Assembly (NCBI GenBank): GCA_019653755.1
Contig: BPCL01000009.1
Location: 1-51,431 of the forward strand
Direction of reading: 5' to 3'
Length of the DNA stretch: 51,431 bases
Source: Woeseia sp.
GTDB taxonomy: Bacteria > Pseudomonadota > Gammaproteobacteria > Steroidobacterales > UBA11654
Below are positions 16,791 to 28,997 of the stretch, piece by piece. The translations under genes were made by a program, and so were the position numbers. The first letter of the stretch is position 1, and every line of letters starts with the position of its first letter. Below the pieces are notes generated by a model. That model was not told the DNA's origin. It ran no database searches and saw only the letters and a program-made list of their open reading frames with translations.

Positions 16791-18471
16791 ATGCACTTGA
16801 AAACAGATATAGAAATAGCAAGAGAGGCGGAGCCTAAAACTATTGATAAAATTGCAGACAAGTTAGGTATTGGTGAGGAATATCTTGAGCGCTATGGTAA
16901 ATTCAAGTCGAAGGTTGACCTTTCAATTAATGATGAAAAACTTAAGGATTCTGACAACGGTAAATTAATTTTAGTTACCGCAATATCTCCTACTCCTGCA
17001 GGCGAAGGAAAAGACCACCACAAGTGTTGGTTTAGTCGATGGGCTTTGTCATATTGGTAAAAATGCAATGATTTGTCTTAGAGAGCCGAGTTTAGGGCCA
17101 TGTTTCGGAATGAAAGGCGGTGCAGCAGGAGGTGGACACGCTCAAGTTATACCTATGACAGATATTAACTTACATTTTACAGGTGATTTTCATGCCATTG
17201 GAGCAGCTCATAATCTTCTTTCGGCACTTATCGACAATCATATTCATTGGGATAATCAATTAAATATTGACCCTAGAAGAATTACTTGGAAGAGAGTGGT
17301 TGATATGAATGATAGATCTTTAAGGGATATTACTTGCGGTCTTGGTGGGATTGGTAATGGTATACCTAGACAGAGTGGTTTCGATATTACAGTTGCTTCT
17401 GAAATAATGGCTGTGTTTTGTCTAGCGTCAGATATTGATGATCTAAAAAAGAGGATTGGGAATATGGTTATAGGCTATTCAAGATCCAATGAACCCATAA
17501 GAGCAAAGCAGCTTAATGCTGATGGAGCAATAACTGCCCTACTAAAGGATGCATTCCAACCAAACTTAGTACAAACTCTTGAGAATAATCCAGCATTCAT
17601 CCACGGTGGGCCTTTCGCTAATATTGCACATGGCTGTAATTCAGTTGTTTCAACAAAGCTGGCATTAAAACTTGCTGATTATGTTGTTACAGAGGCTGGA
17701 TTTGGAGCTGATCTAGGCGCTGAGAAATTTTTTGATATCAAATGCAGAAAATCAGGCCTAAAACCGGATGCAGTTGTTTTAGTTGCGACCACAAAAGCTT
17801 TAAAAATGCATGGTGGTATTGCAAAGGATAATCTTGGTGCAGAAAACGTAGATGCAGTAAATAAAGGTTGCAAGAACCTTAAGAGACATATTGAAAATAT
17901 TACAAAATTTGGAGTTCCAGTCATTGTTGCAATAAATGACTATGTAACTGATACAAAAGAAGAACATGCTGCAATAATTAATTACTGTAAAGAAATTGGT
18001 GTCCAGTGCAAAATCTCTTCTCACTGGGAAAAAGGAGGAAAAGGCGCATCAGATCTAGCAGAAGAGGTTGCGACAATGGCTGATTCTAATTCTTCTAAAT
18101 TTAAACCTTTATATGATAATAAACTCTCTTTGTGGGATAAAACCCAATACATAGCACAAAATATTTACGGTGCCTCAGAAATAATTGCAGATAAAAAGGT
18201 AAGAAATCAGTTTAAGAAGTTAGAAGAAGATGGATTTGGTGAATACCCAATATGCATGGCAAAGACTCAATATAGCTTTTCAACAGATCCAGCATTGATG
18301 GGTGCTCCATCAGGACATGATGTGCCTATTAGAGAAGTAAGATTGTCTGCTGGTGCAGAATTTATTGTAGTTGTTTGTGGTGAAATTATGACAATGCCAG
18401 GGTTGCCTAGAATACCAGCATCAGAGGGCATCGATGTAGATGATGAAGGTTTAATCCAGGGCTTGTTTTAG
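16791..18471 (+). CDS. fhs: Formate-tetrahydrofolate ligase, one frameshift
   Basis: Fhs makes 10-formyl-THF from formate, THF and ATP. The N-terminal part reads [20 protein letters not shown] and the frame breaks inside the ATP loop. Removing one A from GGAAAAGACC near 17011 restores [15 protein letters not shown], and the protein continues with [19 protein letters not shown] to the end, about 559 residues as in the family. The start may be ATG 16791 or TTG 16797. The TTG has better spacing to GGAG and would give the usual start (M)KTDIEIA. It converges on fur with six bases between the stop codons. Confidence 0.92.
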
Positions 18472-18477
18472 AAGACT

Positions 18478-18882
18478 TTATTCAATTGGTTCAACATAGA
18501 GAACCAACGAATGATCAATAATTTTGTAGCCATTCTTCTTCGCTAATGCTTCTTGTCTTTTTTCAATGACATCATCTTCAAACTCAATTACCTTGCCGGT
18601 TTTAACACATACCATGTGGTCATGGTGTTCAATGGGGTTTAGTTCAAAGACGGCTTGCTCAGAATCAAAGTGATGCTTAATACAGATGCCCGCATCGACA
18701 AACTGATTTAAGACACGATAAATGGTAGCAATACCCACATCATCATTCTTTTTTGTCAGTATTTTATTGATGGCATCTGCACTCAAATGAGATTCTTTAC
18801 TGGTTTCTAGAACCTTAAGTATGGATTTCCTCGCATGAGTAACTTTTAAGCCAGCAGATCTAATTTCCTTGTTTCTGTTCAT
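18478..18882 (-). CDS. fur: Ferric uptake regulator
   Basis: Fur is an iron-responsive dimeric repressor of iron-uptake genes. The 134-residue protein has the winged-helix part (GLKVTHARKSILKVLE, VGIATIYRVLNQFVDAGI) and the metal and dimerisation region HHDHMVCVKTGKVIEF. It lacks the C-terminal CxxC of E. coli Fur, as in many other Fur proteins. A large TonB-dependent receptor gene is divergent from it, which is compatible with metal regulation but does not prove it. Confidence 0.92.
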   Translation of the reverse strand: MNRNKEIRSAGLKVTHARKSILKVLETSKESHLSADAINKILTKKNDDVGIATIYRVLNQFVDAGICIKHHFDSEQAVFELNPIEHHDHMVCVKTGKVIEFEDDVIEKRQEALAKKNGYKIIDHSLVLYVEPIE

Positions 18883-19285
18883 ATTTGTATCATATCTCTG
18901 GTGGACGAAATATCAAGATAATACAGAACGTGAGATACCCGTTCTAATCTATAGGGCCACTTAATTGACACAAATAAATTGCGCCATTTAAAAGTTTTTT
19001 TTCAAATTTTGTTGTTTGGAAAATACATTTGACGAAATAAGATCAATATTCTGATTTCATAAATCTAATTTATTGGGTCTTAGCTTGAGAATATTTCTTT
19101 TAATATTCAGTAATTACAAAGATTTCTTTCATTAACTCTTGAATCTTATTAATAAAATAAATGTTAATCTTTTTTAATAAGCCTCGTAATGATCTTGTAA
19201 TAATTAAAGAATAGTTTTACATTTGTTTGAGGTATTTAATTGCCTAAAAACATGTTTTTTAACTTATCTAATTAAGAGGGACACG
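18883..19285. other. Intergenic region between divergent fur and TonB receptor genes
   Basis: About 400 AT-rich bases without a convincing gene. It must hold the promoters of both fur and the receptor. A TTGACA is at 18965-18970, but no good TATAAT follows at 16-18 bases. I looked for a Fur box (GATAATGATAATCATTATC type) and saw no clear match. An in-frame TTG at 19223 would extend the receptor upstream, but the product would then lack a normal signal peptide. Confidence 0.4.
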
Positions 19286-22200
19286 ATGTCTAAAAAGATA
19301 TACGCAGTCGTATTATCTGCCTTGTTTATATTCTCAACGTCAACTTTTGCTGAAGTTTCAACAACTTCTTCAATCCGAGGTGTTGTTAATGTTTCAGATG
19401 CAGTAGTATCGGCAACACACACTCCAACAGGGTCAACAAAATCAAAATCAGCTACTGATGGCGGTTTCTACCTATCAAACTTATTGATCGGTGGACCATA
19501 TGAAATTACTGTTTCTGCTCCAGGTTATAAATCAGAGAGCATAGGCGGTGTTTTTCTGACCTTAAACGAAACCACTAATATAGAAGTCAATTTGGTCTCT
19601 GATAGTATCGAAGAGATTACAGTGACAGCTGCTGCTTCACAGGGCTCAATTAGAATGGGCACAGGAACATTCCTTGACAGGGATGCAATAGATGGTATTC
19701 CAACTGTAAACAGATCAATAGCGGATATAGCTAAGATTGATCCAAGAGTGACAATTAGCTCTGGTTCAAGCAGGTATTCTGAAATCTCTGTCATGGGACA
19801 GAACAATAGATTCAATGACTTTACTATTGACGGTGTCAGCTTTAACGACCCGTTTGGCTTGAATGCTAATGGCTTTGGTAGTATGAGAAACCCTATTGGT
19901 ATGGAATTTGTTGATCAGATGTCAGTTGATGTTACTCCTTTCGATGCCTCAAGAGGCAACACTACCGGTGGTTCAATTGCTACTGTCACAAAGTCAGGTA
20001 CCAATGAATTTCATGGTAGCGTATTTTTCATTGAGCGAGATGAAAGTAATATAGGTGATGCTCCTGATGGAACTGAATTCCCTGAATTTAGTGAAGAAAC
20101 AATTGGTTTTACCTTCAGTGGCCCAATCATTAAAGATAAACTCTTCTTCTTTGTTGGCTACGAAGAATTTGAATCAGCGAGTCCTGCTCTTTATGGAACA
20201 AAAGATAGTAATGCAGCAATTAAGGCTGATGCTCTTACCACTGCCATGGCGGATGAGATCAAAGGTATTGCTATGAATCGATACAACTATGATCCAGGTG
20301 AAATATCTAACTTTACAACTCCTGAAACGAGCGAAAAAATGATGCTTAAGCTCAATGCCAATATTTCAGACATTCATCGAGCTGTGGTTACGGTTCAACG
20401 GGATGAGGATCTGTATCCTAGAAAATACAATAGGGGATCTACGGTCTTTAGTAATAATTGGTATGCAAAACCACCTGTTATTGATCGTGAATCATTCACA
20501 CTTTATAGTGACTGGAACGACAGGCTCTCAACCAAGATTAGATATTCACATTATCAATTAACAGAAGATGATGCTTCTCTGGGAGATCCATTTATGCCTG
20601 AGGTGAACATTGAAGTTTGTGATGGCGGTGATTGCGATAATGTTTATTTAGGTGGCGATCGATACCGAGGTGCAAACTACATTGATATTGATTCTGATTT
20701 CCTTAGTTTCAAAGCAACTTATGACTTAGGTGATCATGTCCTTTCTGCAGGTATTGATCGGGACGAGAGTGCTGTTTATAACCTCTTCATTGCAAGGTAT
20801 AACGGTGAAGTTCAGTTTGATAGTATTGCAGACTTTGAAGCTGGCACTTATTCTTATCTCAGATTCCACACCCCACAAACTGGTATCGCTGATGTGGATA
20901 GTGTTGCAGCTAATTTTGACATTGAAAAAACCAGTATGTATGTGCAAGACAGAATTTATATGGGTGATCTAACGCTTGATATTGGTCTTAGATATGACCA
21001 AGTTGAAACACCAACTGCCCCTGTGGCAAATCCTAAATTCCAGGAAAGAAATGGATTTTCAAATGCTCAACGATTTGACTTTGACTCTGTCCAACCTAGA
21101 TTTGGATTTAACTACGATGCTTCAGAATCACTTTTTGGAGATATGGATTCAATTGTGAGTGCTGAGATCAGAGGTGGCTACGGTAAGTTTATGGGTCGAA
21201 TACCTAGAGTCTGGTACGGGAATGCGTATTCCAGATCAGGCGGTTTGAGTGATTATGTTAAGGTCTATGGTCACGATTCAACGCTTCCATCATTTAGATG
21301 TGGCGGGACTGTAGGGCCTATGCCTGCAGGTGATCCATCTTTCTTTTGGATGGGCCCATCAAGTAATTATTGTATACCTTCAAGCCCATACTTTAATGAT
21401 GCACAAGCAACTGATCCAGACTTTGAGGCACCTCAAAGCTGGAGAATGAATTTAGCTCTAGATTTAGTTACAGCTGGTGGTTATGAGTTAACTTTCGAGT
21501 ATAACCATGACGATGTTGATAAGGCTGTCTTCTACAAAGAGTTAGGCTTAACTCTTGAAGGATATATGGCAGATGGAAGAGGTATTTACTCTCATGGCCC
21601 TGGTGACTTCTTATTAACAAATACAGATGAAGGTGGCGCTGAAGCTTACTCATTCTCTATGAGAAAATCCTTTGATAATGGTTTCAGTATGTTCGGATCC
21701 TGGTCATCAGTGAGTGCAAAAGATGTCTATCCACTGACGTCAGCTCAAGCTGAGTCTGCTTATGGCTATACCCAAAGATGGGATGGTGAGAATGTCCCAG
21801 CAGCAAATTCTTCGTTTATGGCTGATAGCAAAGTAGTGGTTGGTATGGAATATAGAACCATGTTATTTGGTGATAATGAAACCAGAATCTCTGCAATATA
21901 CATTAATAAGTCAGGTGAGCCTTACAGCGTTACTTTTGATAACGGGCGATATAGCCCAATAGGCGGCTCAGGTTATAGTATGTTTAAAGATGACTATTCT
22001 TTAGCCTATATACCTACAGGTGCTGATGATGCTAACGTTGTCTTTAGTTCTGCCAGTGTTGCTTCAGATGTAATGGCACATATCAACAGCGGTCCATTAG
22101 CTCAATACAAAGGAACTTATGCTCCTAGGAATGCGTTTGAGAATCCTGGATACGACAGATTGGATGTCAGGATAACTCAAGAGATTCCATCTTTTATGGA

Positions 22201-22436
22201 AGGTCATAAGTTTATCTTCTACCTTGATCTTTTGAATGTACTGAACATGCTTGATGATGAGGAAGGAAGAATTTTCGAATACGGATACAACACTAGTCGT
22301 CAAATCATAGCCGATGCTATGGATGATGGTCGATTCGAAATCAAGGGTATTGATCCAGATGACAGTCTTTATCTTCAAGATAGGGGACGGTCAATCAAGA
22401 TGGCAAATACAAATGGGATTGAAATATAGATTCTAA
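19286..22436 (+). CDS. Oar-type TonB-dependent outer-membrane receptor
   Basis: This about 1049-residue receptor has a signal peptide (ATG 19286, ribosome site GAGGG) and an N-terminal carboxypeptidase-regulatory-like domain (TSSIRGVVNVSDAVVSATH, GGFYLSNLLIGGPYEITVSA). A TonB-box-like EEITVTA, a plug domain (FNDFTIDGVSFNDPFG, GNTTGGSIATVTKSG) and a long barrel follow. Oar-type receptors bring in large or unknown ligands using TonB energy. As read, the protein ends MANTNGIEI at 22429. Removing one base near 22398 gives WQIQMGLKYRF and a stop at 22436, the usual aromatic end of such barrels. Ligand not predictable. Confidence 0.88.
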
Positions 22437-22457
22437 TTTAATTTGTTCAATCAAAAT

Positions 22458-22485
22458 AAAGCCGCCCATTGGGCGGCTTTTTTTG
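22458..22485 (+). terminator. Rho-independent terminator after the TonB receptor
   Basis: Inverted repeat AAAGCCGCCC / GGGCGGCTTT with a three-base loop (ATT), followed by a run of seven T. This is the strongest intrinsic terminator in the window. Confidence 0.93.
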
Positions 22486-22501
22486 TTATTTTAGGACTAC
22501 T

Positions 22502-22891
22502 ATGAAAGATAATTTAAAATCATGGAATCTCAGAGCTCTTCTAACTTTGCCACTAGTTGCAGTAATCTCATCAGCGTTAACGATTGAAGTTGATGTCATT
22601 GCTCTATTGACTGTTGCTGGTATTAACTTTATTCCTATATTTATTAGTTATTTGTTTGCACGTTTTCTACTTAATAGGACCAGAAACGATAAAGCACAAA
22701 TTATTTCAGTGATTAGTCCAATTACGATCTCTTTTACTACATCTATTTGGTACATAATGAGAGTATTATTTCCCGTTGAAACTTCCCCTGGTATTGAGCA
22801 TCTTGCAATACCTCAAATGATTCTCATTGGAGCAGTTTTTTTTGGTTTGGTTAGCATTCCTTTAGCATTGTATTCAGATAAGAAGCTTTAA
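22502..22891 (+). CDS. Small integral membrane protein, unknown
   Basis: A 129-residue protein with four predicted membrane helices, for example LLTLPLVAVISSALTI, INFIPIFISYLFARFLL and MILIGAVFFGLVSIPLALY. I use ATG 22502, which lies just after the terminator; an in-frame start further upstream falls inside the hairpin. No charged catalytic motif is seen. Function not recognised. Confidence 0.6.
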   Translation: MKDNLKSWNLRALLTLPLVAVISSALTIEVDVIALLTVAGINFIPIFISYLFARFLLNRTRNDKAQIISVISPITISFTTSIWYIMRVLFPVETSPGIEHLAIPQMILIGAVFFGLVSIPLALYSDKKL

Positions 22892-22950
22892 TCGTTATCC
22901 TTGGAATATAATTATTTCCTCAGTTCTAGTGATCTATCTGAGAATTATTG

Positions 22951-22956
22951 TATAAT
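22951..22956 (+). promoter_or_regulatory. -10 box for tRNA-Leu
   Basis: TATAAT preceded directly by TTG, 25 bases before the tRNA. The following tig gene has only 20 bases of spacer after the tRNA, so it may share this promoter. Confidence 0.5.
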
Positions 22957-22980
22957 TTCCCGCCTTATTTAATGCTTTTA

Positions 22981-23065
<85 letters not shown>

Positions 23066-23085
23066 TTTAATGGTTGAAAAAAATT

Positions 23086-24390
23086 ATGAGTGAATTGGAA
23101 ACAAAAATTAACAAGAAAGATGGTCTGAAAAGAGAAATTAAAGTTTCAGTGCCCTCAAATGTTGTTGAGTTAAAGAAAAAAAGTCGCTTCGAAGCAATTG
23201 CTAAAAAAGCAAAGCTACCTGGTTTCAGACCTGGTAAGGCACCTATAAATATTATTCAGAATCAATATGGTAATCAGGTTAATCAGGAGGTATTAAGTGA
23301 GGTCTTAGAAACCACTTATGCTGAGGTTATTCAGGATCAAAAACTTCAACCCGCAGGCCCACCTGAGGTCAGTGTGGACCAGTTTGTTGATGGCAGTGAT
23401 TTCAAATACACCGCAACTATAGAAGTTCTTCCAGAATTTGAATTAAAGGGAATTGATAAGATTAAAGTTGAAAAGCTTACATCAACCGTCACTCAGTCAG
23501 ATATTAATGAAATGATTGAGAACCTTCAAAAACAGAGAGGCGAATGGACTGCCGTTGATAAAACCTCTGAAAAAGGCAATCAATTATTAATCAATTTTGT
23601 AGGGAAAATTGATGATGAACCATTTGAAGGCGGTTCAGCCGATGATTTTGTTATTGAAGTCGGTTCAGGTCAGATGTTGCCTGAATTTGATCAAGCACTG
23701 GAAGGAGTTAAGTCAGGTGATGAGAAAGAATTTGACCTAACTTTTCCTAAAGATTATCACAAAGAGGATTTATCCAATAAAGTCGCTGTGTTTAACATTA
23801 AAGTTAAAGAGGTAAAGGAATTGAAACCTGCTGAAATTGATGATGAATTTGTTAAAGGTTTTGGCATAGAAAGCGGGCAATCCGATGACCTTATGAAAGA
23901 AATTAAGGACAGTATGGAGAAAGAGAAGGAGAGTAAGATTAAAAATGATCTCAGAATTAATCTTATGAAGTACCTTAGAGAGAATAATAAGATTGATATA
24001 CCGAGCGTTATGGTTCACAGGGAAGCACATGCAATGCAAAAAGATTGGATGAGACAATCAGGCATAGAAGACGAAGAAAAAGCTCTTCCGGTATCTAACT
24101 TCGAAGAAATTGCCTCTGAAAGGGTTCACTTGGGACTCCTAGTAAATGAGTTAGTTATTTCTAGAGAATTGAAGCTAGATGATGATAAGGTGGAAACTAA
24201 ATTGGAAGAAATGACGAAAGCATATCCTAATGGGGATGAAATTAGGAAGATGTATGAGCAAACTCCAGAATTGATGGACCAATTGAAATCCATGGTTATG
24301 GAAGACCAGGTGGTAGATTGGTTAACAGAGCATTCGACATTTACTGAAAAAGAAATTGAGTTTAAAGAATTGATAAACAAACAACAATGA
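23086..24390 (+). CDS. tig: Trigger factor
   Basis: Trigger factor is the ribosome-bound chaperone and proline isomerase. The 434-residue protein has the ribosome-binding signature [14 protein letters not shown] near residue 44. The FKBP-like domain ([37 protein letters not shown]) and the long helical C-terminal domain follow. ATG 23086 is the likely start; a TTG 12 bases upstream also stays in frame. Its stop overlaps the clpP ATG by four bases. Confidence 0.96.
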   Translation: MSELETKINKKDGLKREIKVSVPSNVVELKKKSRFEAIAKKAKLPGFRPGKAPINIIQNQYGNQVNQEVLSEVLETTYAEVIQDQKLQPAGPPEVSVDQFVDGSDFKYTATIEVLPEFELKGIDKIKVEKLTSTVTQSDINEMIENLQKQRGEWTAVDKTSEKGNQLLINFVGKIDDEPFEGGSADDFVIEVGSGQMLPEFDQALEGVKSGDEKEFDLTFPKDYHKEDLSNKVAVFNIKVKEVKELKPAEIDDEFVKGFGIESGQSDDLMKEIKDSMEKEKESKIKNDLRINLMKYLRENNKIDIPSVMVHREAHAMQKDWMRQSGIEDEEKALPVSNFEEIASERVHLGLLVNELVISRELKLDDDKVETKLEEMTKAYPNGDEIRKMYEQTPELMDQLKSMVMEDQVVDWLTEHSTFTEKEIEFKELINKQQ

Positions 24391-25004
24391 GTGATTTAGA
24401 AGAAAAATTAGCTTTAATACCGATGGTTGTTGAGCAAACGCCAAGAGGAGAACGGGCTTATGATATTTATTCTCGACTGCTAAAAGATAATGTAATTTTT
24501 GCTGTTGGTCCAATAGAGGACCATATGGCCAATTTAATTATTGCGCAGCTGTTATTTCTAGAAAGTGAGAACCCTAGCAAGGACATCTTTCTCTATATAA
24601 ATTCTCCAGGGGGAACTATAACATCAGGTCTGTCTATATATGACACAATGCAATTTATTAAGCCTGATGTGAGCACTATTTGTGTTGGTCAAGCATCCAG
24701 TATGGGGGCTATTCTTCTAGCTGCAGGCGCTAAGGGTAAAAGATACTCACTTCCCAATTCAAGAATGATGATACATCAGCCAATATCAGGATTTCAGGGT
24801 CAGGCCAGTGATATTGATATCCATGCCAAGGAAGTGCTTAAACTCAGGAAGCAAATCAATAATATACTTGCTAATCACACCGGCAAAACTGAGAAACAAA
24901 TTGCTAAAGATACAGACAGGGATAATTTTATGGATGCACAACAGTCACTTGACTATGGCTTGATTGATGTTGTACTTACCGATCGTGAAGAGATTAACAA
25001 ATAA
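24387..25004 (+). CDS. clpP: ATP-dependent Clp protease proteolytic subunit
   Basis: ClpP forms the tetradecameric peptidase chamber used by ClpX. The 205-residue protein has the catalytic serine in [14 protein letters not shown] (Ser105), histidine in RMMIHQP (about residue 130) and aspartate in the RDNFMDAQ region. The propeptide is short. tig and clpP overlap by four bases (ATGA), and clpX starts five bases later, so the three probably form one operon. Confidence 0.97.
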   Translation: MSDLEEKLALIPMVVEQTPRGERAYDIYSRLLKDNVIFAVGPIEDHMANLIIAQLLFLESENPSKDIFLYINSPGGTITSGLSIYDTMQFIKPDVSTICVGQASSMGAILLAAGAKGKRYSLPNSRMMIHQPISGFQGQASDIDIHAKEVLKLRKQINNILANHTGKTEKQIAKDTDRDNFMDAQQSLDYGLIDVVLTDREEINK

Positions 25005-25009
25005 TAGTT

Positions 25010-26344
25010 ATGCCAGATAAAACAAAAAAAGGAACTAAGTCTAAAGAGAACAAAATACTTTATTGTTCTTTTTGTGGAAAAGGCCAGAATGAAGTGCAAA
25101 AGCTTATAGCTGGCCCTTCAGTCTATATCTGTGAAGAATGCGTGGATCTTTGTAACAACATTATTGAAGAGGAGCTGAATATAAATGAGGCTAATGAGGA
25201 CTTAACTTTATATAAACCCAAAGAGATCAAATCCATGTTAGATGAGTATGTGATTGATCAAGATGTTGCAAAAAAAGTACTCTCGGTTGCAGTCTATAAT
25301 CATTACAAAAGACTAAATGATAAGCCAAAACCGAGGGAGAATGATTATGTTGAGATTGGCAAAAGTAATATCCTTCTAATTGGTCCCACAGGCTCAGGAA
25401 AGACATTACTAGCTCAAACACTAGCTCGTATTTTAAATGTTCCATTTGCTATCGCTGATGCGACCACATTAACCGAGGCAGGTTATGTGGGTGAAGATGT
25501 TGAGAACATTGTTCAGAAGCTTTTGCAAAATTGTGACTACGACGTAGAAAAAGCCCAGAAAGGTATCATCTATATTGATGAGATCGATAAAATATCCAGA
25601 AAGACTGACAATCCCTCTATTACAAGAGATGTTTCTGGAGAAGGAGTGCAGCAAGCTCTATTGAAGTTGATTGAAGGCACCACAGCTTCTGTTCCACCTC
25701 AGGGAGGGAGAAAGCACCCCCAACAAGAATTTATTCAGGTTGATACTGGAAATATATTGTTCATTTGTGGTGGAGCATTTTCAGGTTTGGATAAAGTTAT
25801 TCAGTACAGAACAAACAAATCAGGCATTGGCTTTATTGCAGATGTTCATGACAAAGATGAAGATGAAAATTTGGGAGAGATTTTTGAACAAGTTGAGCCT
25901 GAAGATTTAATTAAATACGGGCTTATACCAGAGTTTGTTGGAAGGATGCCTGTTGTCTCTTCATTGAATGAGTTGAACAAGGAAGCATTGATAAAGATTT
26001 TAACAACCCCTAAAAATGCTTTAATAAAACAATACCAGAAATTATTTGCTATGGAAGAAACTGAATTAGAATTTTTACCAGAATCACTAGAAACAATTGC
26101 TGAATTGGCCATGAAGAGAAAAACAGGTGCCAGAGGTTTGAGAACCATTATGGAAGAAACCTTGTTGGATACAATGTATGAGATTCCTTCTCATGATGAG
26201 AAAAAACTAAAGAAAGTTATTGTTAATCAGCAGTTTGTTTTAAATAAGTCTAAACCATTTTTAGTTATTTCTAACGATTCTAAAACCAAAGAAAACAAGA
26301 CCTCTGCAAAAGCATCTAAGGCAAAATTGACAGGTACAAAGTAG
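25010..26344 (+). CDS. clpX: Clp protease ATPase subunit ClpX
   Basis: ClpX unfolds substrates and feeds them to ClpP. The 444-residue protein has the zinc-binding domain ([12 protein letters not shown] and CEECVDLC), Walker A GPTGSGKT, Walker [11 protein letters not shown], the pore segment [11 protein letters not shown] and a ClpP-binding loop in the IGF position (GIGFIADVH). The C-terminal tail is lysine-rich. Frame intact. Confidence 0.97.
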   Translation: MPDKTKKGTKSKENKILYCSFCGKGQNEVQKLIAGPSVYICEECVDLCNNIIEEELNINEANEDLTLYKPKEIKSMLDEYVIDQDVAKKVLSVAVYNHYKRLNDKPKPRENDYVEIGKSNILLIGPTGSGKTLLAQTLARILNVPFAIADATTLTEAGYVGEDVENIVQKLLQNCDYDVEKAQKGIIYIDEIDKISRKTDNPSITRDVSGEGVQQALLKLIEGTTASVPPQGGRKHPQQEFIQVDTGNILFICGGAFSGLDKVIQYRTNKSGIGFIADVHDKDEDENLGEIFEQVEPEDLIKYGLIPEFVGRMPVVSSLNELNKEALIKILTTPKNALIKQYQKLFAMEETELEFLPESLETIAELAMKRKTGARGLRTIMEETLLDTMYEIPSHDEKKLKKVIVNQQFVLNKSKPFLVISNDSKTKENKTSAKASKAKLTGTK

Positions 26345-26369
26345 CTTTTTTAATTAAATCTCAGATTTA

Positions 26370-26397
26370 CTTGAAAAATCTGTTTTTAACCCTATAA
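26370..26397 (+). promoter_or_regulatory. Heat-shock (sigma-32-like) promoter for lon
   Basis: CTTGAAA at 26370-26376, 13 bases, then CCCTATAA at 26390-26397. This is close to the sigma-32 consensus CTTGAAA-N13-17-CCCCATNT. It lies 27 bases before the lon ATG, in an 80-base gap after clpX. lon is a sigma-32 gene in E. coli, so position and sequence agree. Confidence 0.55.
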
Positions 26398-26423
26398 ATA
26401 AACTATGATGATAAATCTTAATT

Positions 26424-28839
26424 ATGAGTGAACAAAAAGAAAATATTTCATTAGATATTGTTATTGATAAACCATTATTACCACTTAGAGATGTAGTTGT
26501 TTATCCGCACATGGTTATTCCTTTGTTCGTCGGCCGAGAGAAATCAAAAGTTGCTCTTGAACAAGCAATGGGCGAGGATAAAAAAATTCTCTTATCTTCA
26601 CAAAAAAGATCCGATATTGATGATCCTACAGTTAATGATATTAATACCGTAGGGACGCTTGCCAATATTCTTCAACTCGTAACACTTCCTGATGGAACTG
26701 TGAAATTACTGGTCGAGGGGGAATCAAGAGTTGACTTAATAGAGATTAGATCTGATGAGTTTTTTAAAGCAGATTACTGTGTATTGACTGAGTATGGCGA
26801 TGAGGAAGATAAAGATATTCAAGCCTTAAGAAGAACTTTAATCTCGCAGGTTGAGACCTATGTCCGAATAACCAAGAAAGTTCCTGCAGAGGTGGTCAGT
26901 ACTTTATCTAGCATTAAGGAATCTGGAAGGCTTGTCGATACTATCATTGCTCATATGTCTTTGAAGCTAGAGGAAAAGCAAAAGATATTAGAGCAAATCA
27001 ATATAAAGGAAAGGCTAGAATTCGTCATCGGGCTGATAGATGTGGAAATAGACATGATTGAGGTCGAGCAGAAAGTCAGGGGCAGGGTTAAAGATCAGAT
27101 GGAGAAGAGCCAAAAAGAATACTATTTGAATGAACAGATGAAAGCGATTCAAAAGGAGCTTGGGGATTTAGACAATGCTTCAAATGAAATCGAAGAACTT
27201 GAAAAGCAGATAAAAAAAGCAGGAATGCCAAAAGAGGCAAGTGAAAAAGCAAATGCAGAGCTTAAGAAACTTCAAATGATGTCACCAATGTCTGCTGAAG
27301 CCACTGTGGTTAGAAATTATTTAGATGTTTTAATTGGTGCTCCATGGAAAAAGAAAACCAATGCCAAGGTCAAGTTAGATCAAGCACAGAAAATTCTTGA
27401 TGAAGATCATTATGGATTAAAGACAGTAAAAGAAAGAATCACTGAATATTTAGCTGTTCAAAAGAGAACTAAAAAACTCAAAGGACCGATTCTATGTCTT
27501 GTTGGACCACCTGGTGTTGGAAAAACTTCCTTGGGAGCTAGTATTGCGAGATCAACAGGCAGAAAATTTGTTCGCATGTCTCTAGGTGGGGTTAGAGATG
27601 AAGCTGAGATTAGAGGACATAGGAGAACCTACATCGGTGCTATGCCTGGAAAAATTATGCAGAACCTATCTAAAGTTGGTGTCAGGAATCCATTATTTTT
27701 ACTTGATGAAGTCGATAAAATGTCAATGGATTTTAGAGGGGACCCATCCTCAGCATTATTAGAGGTTTTGGATCCCGAGCAAAACACTAGTTTTAATGAT
27801 CATTACTTTGAGGTTGATTATGATCTTTCAGATGTAATGTTTATTTGTACAGCTAACACACTAAATATTCCTCCGCCCCTTCTAGATCGGATGGAAGTTA
27901 TTAGGATAGAAGGCTATACAGAAGATGAAAAATTAAACATCGCTGATCAGTACTTGGTTCAAAAGCAAATGGATGCTAATGGGTTAAAACCAAAGGAAAT
28001 TAAGATTACAAAAAGCGCGATTCTCTCGATTATAAGGCATTATACAAGGGAAGCTGGCGTTAGAAGTTTAGAACGAGAAATAGCAAAAATAGCCAGAAAG
28101 GTCGTAAAATCACTGGTTTTAAAGGCTAAAAAACAAACTATCCATATCAGACCAACAGGCCTTGATAAATATCTTGGAGTGCAAAAATTTAAATACGGTA
28201 TTGCAGAGAAGCAAAATCAAATCGGTCAAGTCACAGGATTGGCTTGGACTCAGGTTGGAGGTGAGCTTCTAACCATTGAATCTACGCGGTTCCTGGGAAA
28301 GGGAAACTAATTAATACAGGCCAACTTGGCGATGTTATGAAAGAGTCAATACAGGCTGCAACGACTGTTGTTAGAAGCAGGTCTAAAACACTTGGTATTA
28401 ATGAGGATTTTCATCAAAAATTAGATATGCACATTCACGTCCCAGAGGGCGCTACGCCTAAGGATGGGCCTAGTGCAGGCATAGGAATGTGCACCGCTTT
28501 AATCTCTTCTTTAACAGAGATTCCAGTGAAGGCAAATGTAGCTATGACAGGGGAAATAACACTTCGAGGAGAAGTCTTCCTATAGGTGGTTTAAAAGAAA
28601 AATTACTCGCAGCCCACCGCGGAGGAATAGAGACTGTAATTATCCCTAAAGATAATGCAAAAGATTTAGTTGAAATCCCTAAGAATATTAAGGAAAAGCT
28701 GGATATTATCCCTGTTAAGTGGATTGATGGAGTACTAGAAATAGCCCTTGAAAAAATGCCTCAAGTTGCCATTTCAGAGACAAAAACTTCGGGATCGCCT
28801 AAAAACAAACCATCTTCTGAAAAAAACCTACCTCATTAA
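26424..28839 (+). CDS. lon: Lon ATP-dependent protease, two frameshifts
   Basis: Lon degrades misfolded and regulatory proteins. The sequence runs through the N-terminal substrate domain ([20 protein letters not shown]) and the AAA+ module ([13 protein letters not shown]). The protease domain has catalytic Ser in DGPSAGIG and Lys in [14 protein letters not shown]. The frame breaks at about 28287 (TACGCGG, needs one G) and about 28575 (GTCTTCC, needs one C). With both added, the protein is 805 residues and reads [10 protein letters not shown] and LRGEVLPIGG, as in other Lon proteins. The C-terminal tail is Lys/Ser-rich. Confidence 0.95.
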
Positions 28840-28856
28840 ATTTATGAAAATAATTG

Positions 28857-28880
28857 AAACCCTTTGTTGACAAGGGTTTT
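28857..28880 (+). terminator. Possible lon terminator overlapping the hup promoter
   Basis: AAACCCTT / AAGGGTTT stem of eight pairs with a seven-base loop, ending in TTTT. The loop and right arm contain the TTGACA used as the hup -35 box. Confidence 0.5.
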
Positions 28881-28896
28881 AAAGGACTGGTATAAA
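28867..28896 (+). promoter_or_regulatory. Strong sigma-70 promoter for hup
   Basis: TTGACA at 28867-28872, 18 bases, and an extended -10 TGGTATAAA with TATAAA at 28891-28896. The start would be near 28903, leaving a leader of about 95 bases before the hup ATG. It fits a highly expressed gene. Confidence 0.7.
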
Positions 28897-28997
28897 TTGT
28901 ATGTCTAAACTCTATGAGATTGGACAATAATGATTCATTAGTCTTTTATCAAAACATAATGAATTGAAATATTAATACAACTATAAGGATGTATAAC

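Noticed and set aside
18883-19285. Fur box or small RNA between fur and the TonB receptor
   Set aside because: No clear palindrome or terminator-ended transcript could be seen.
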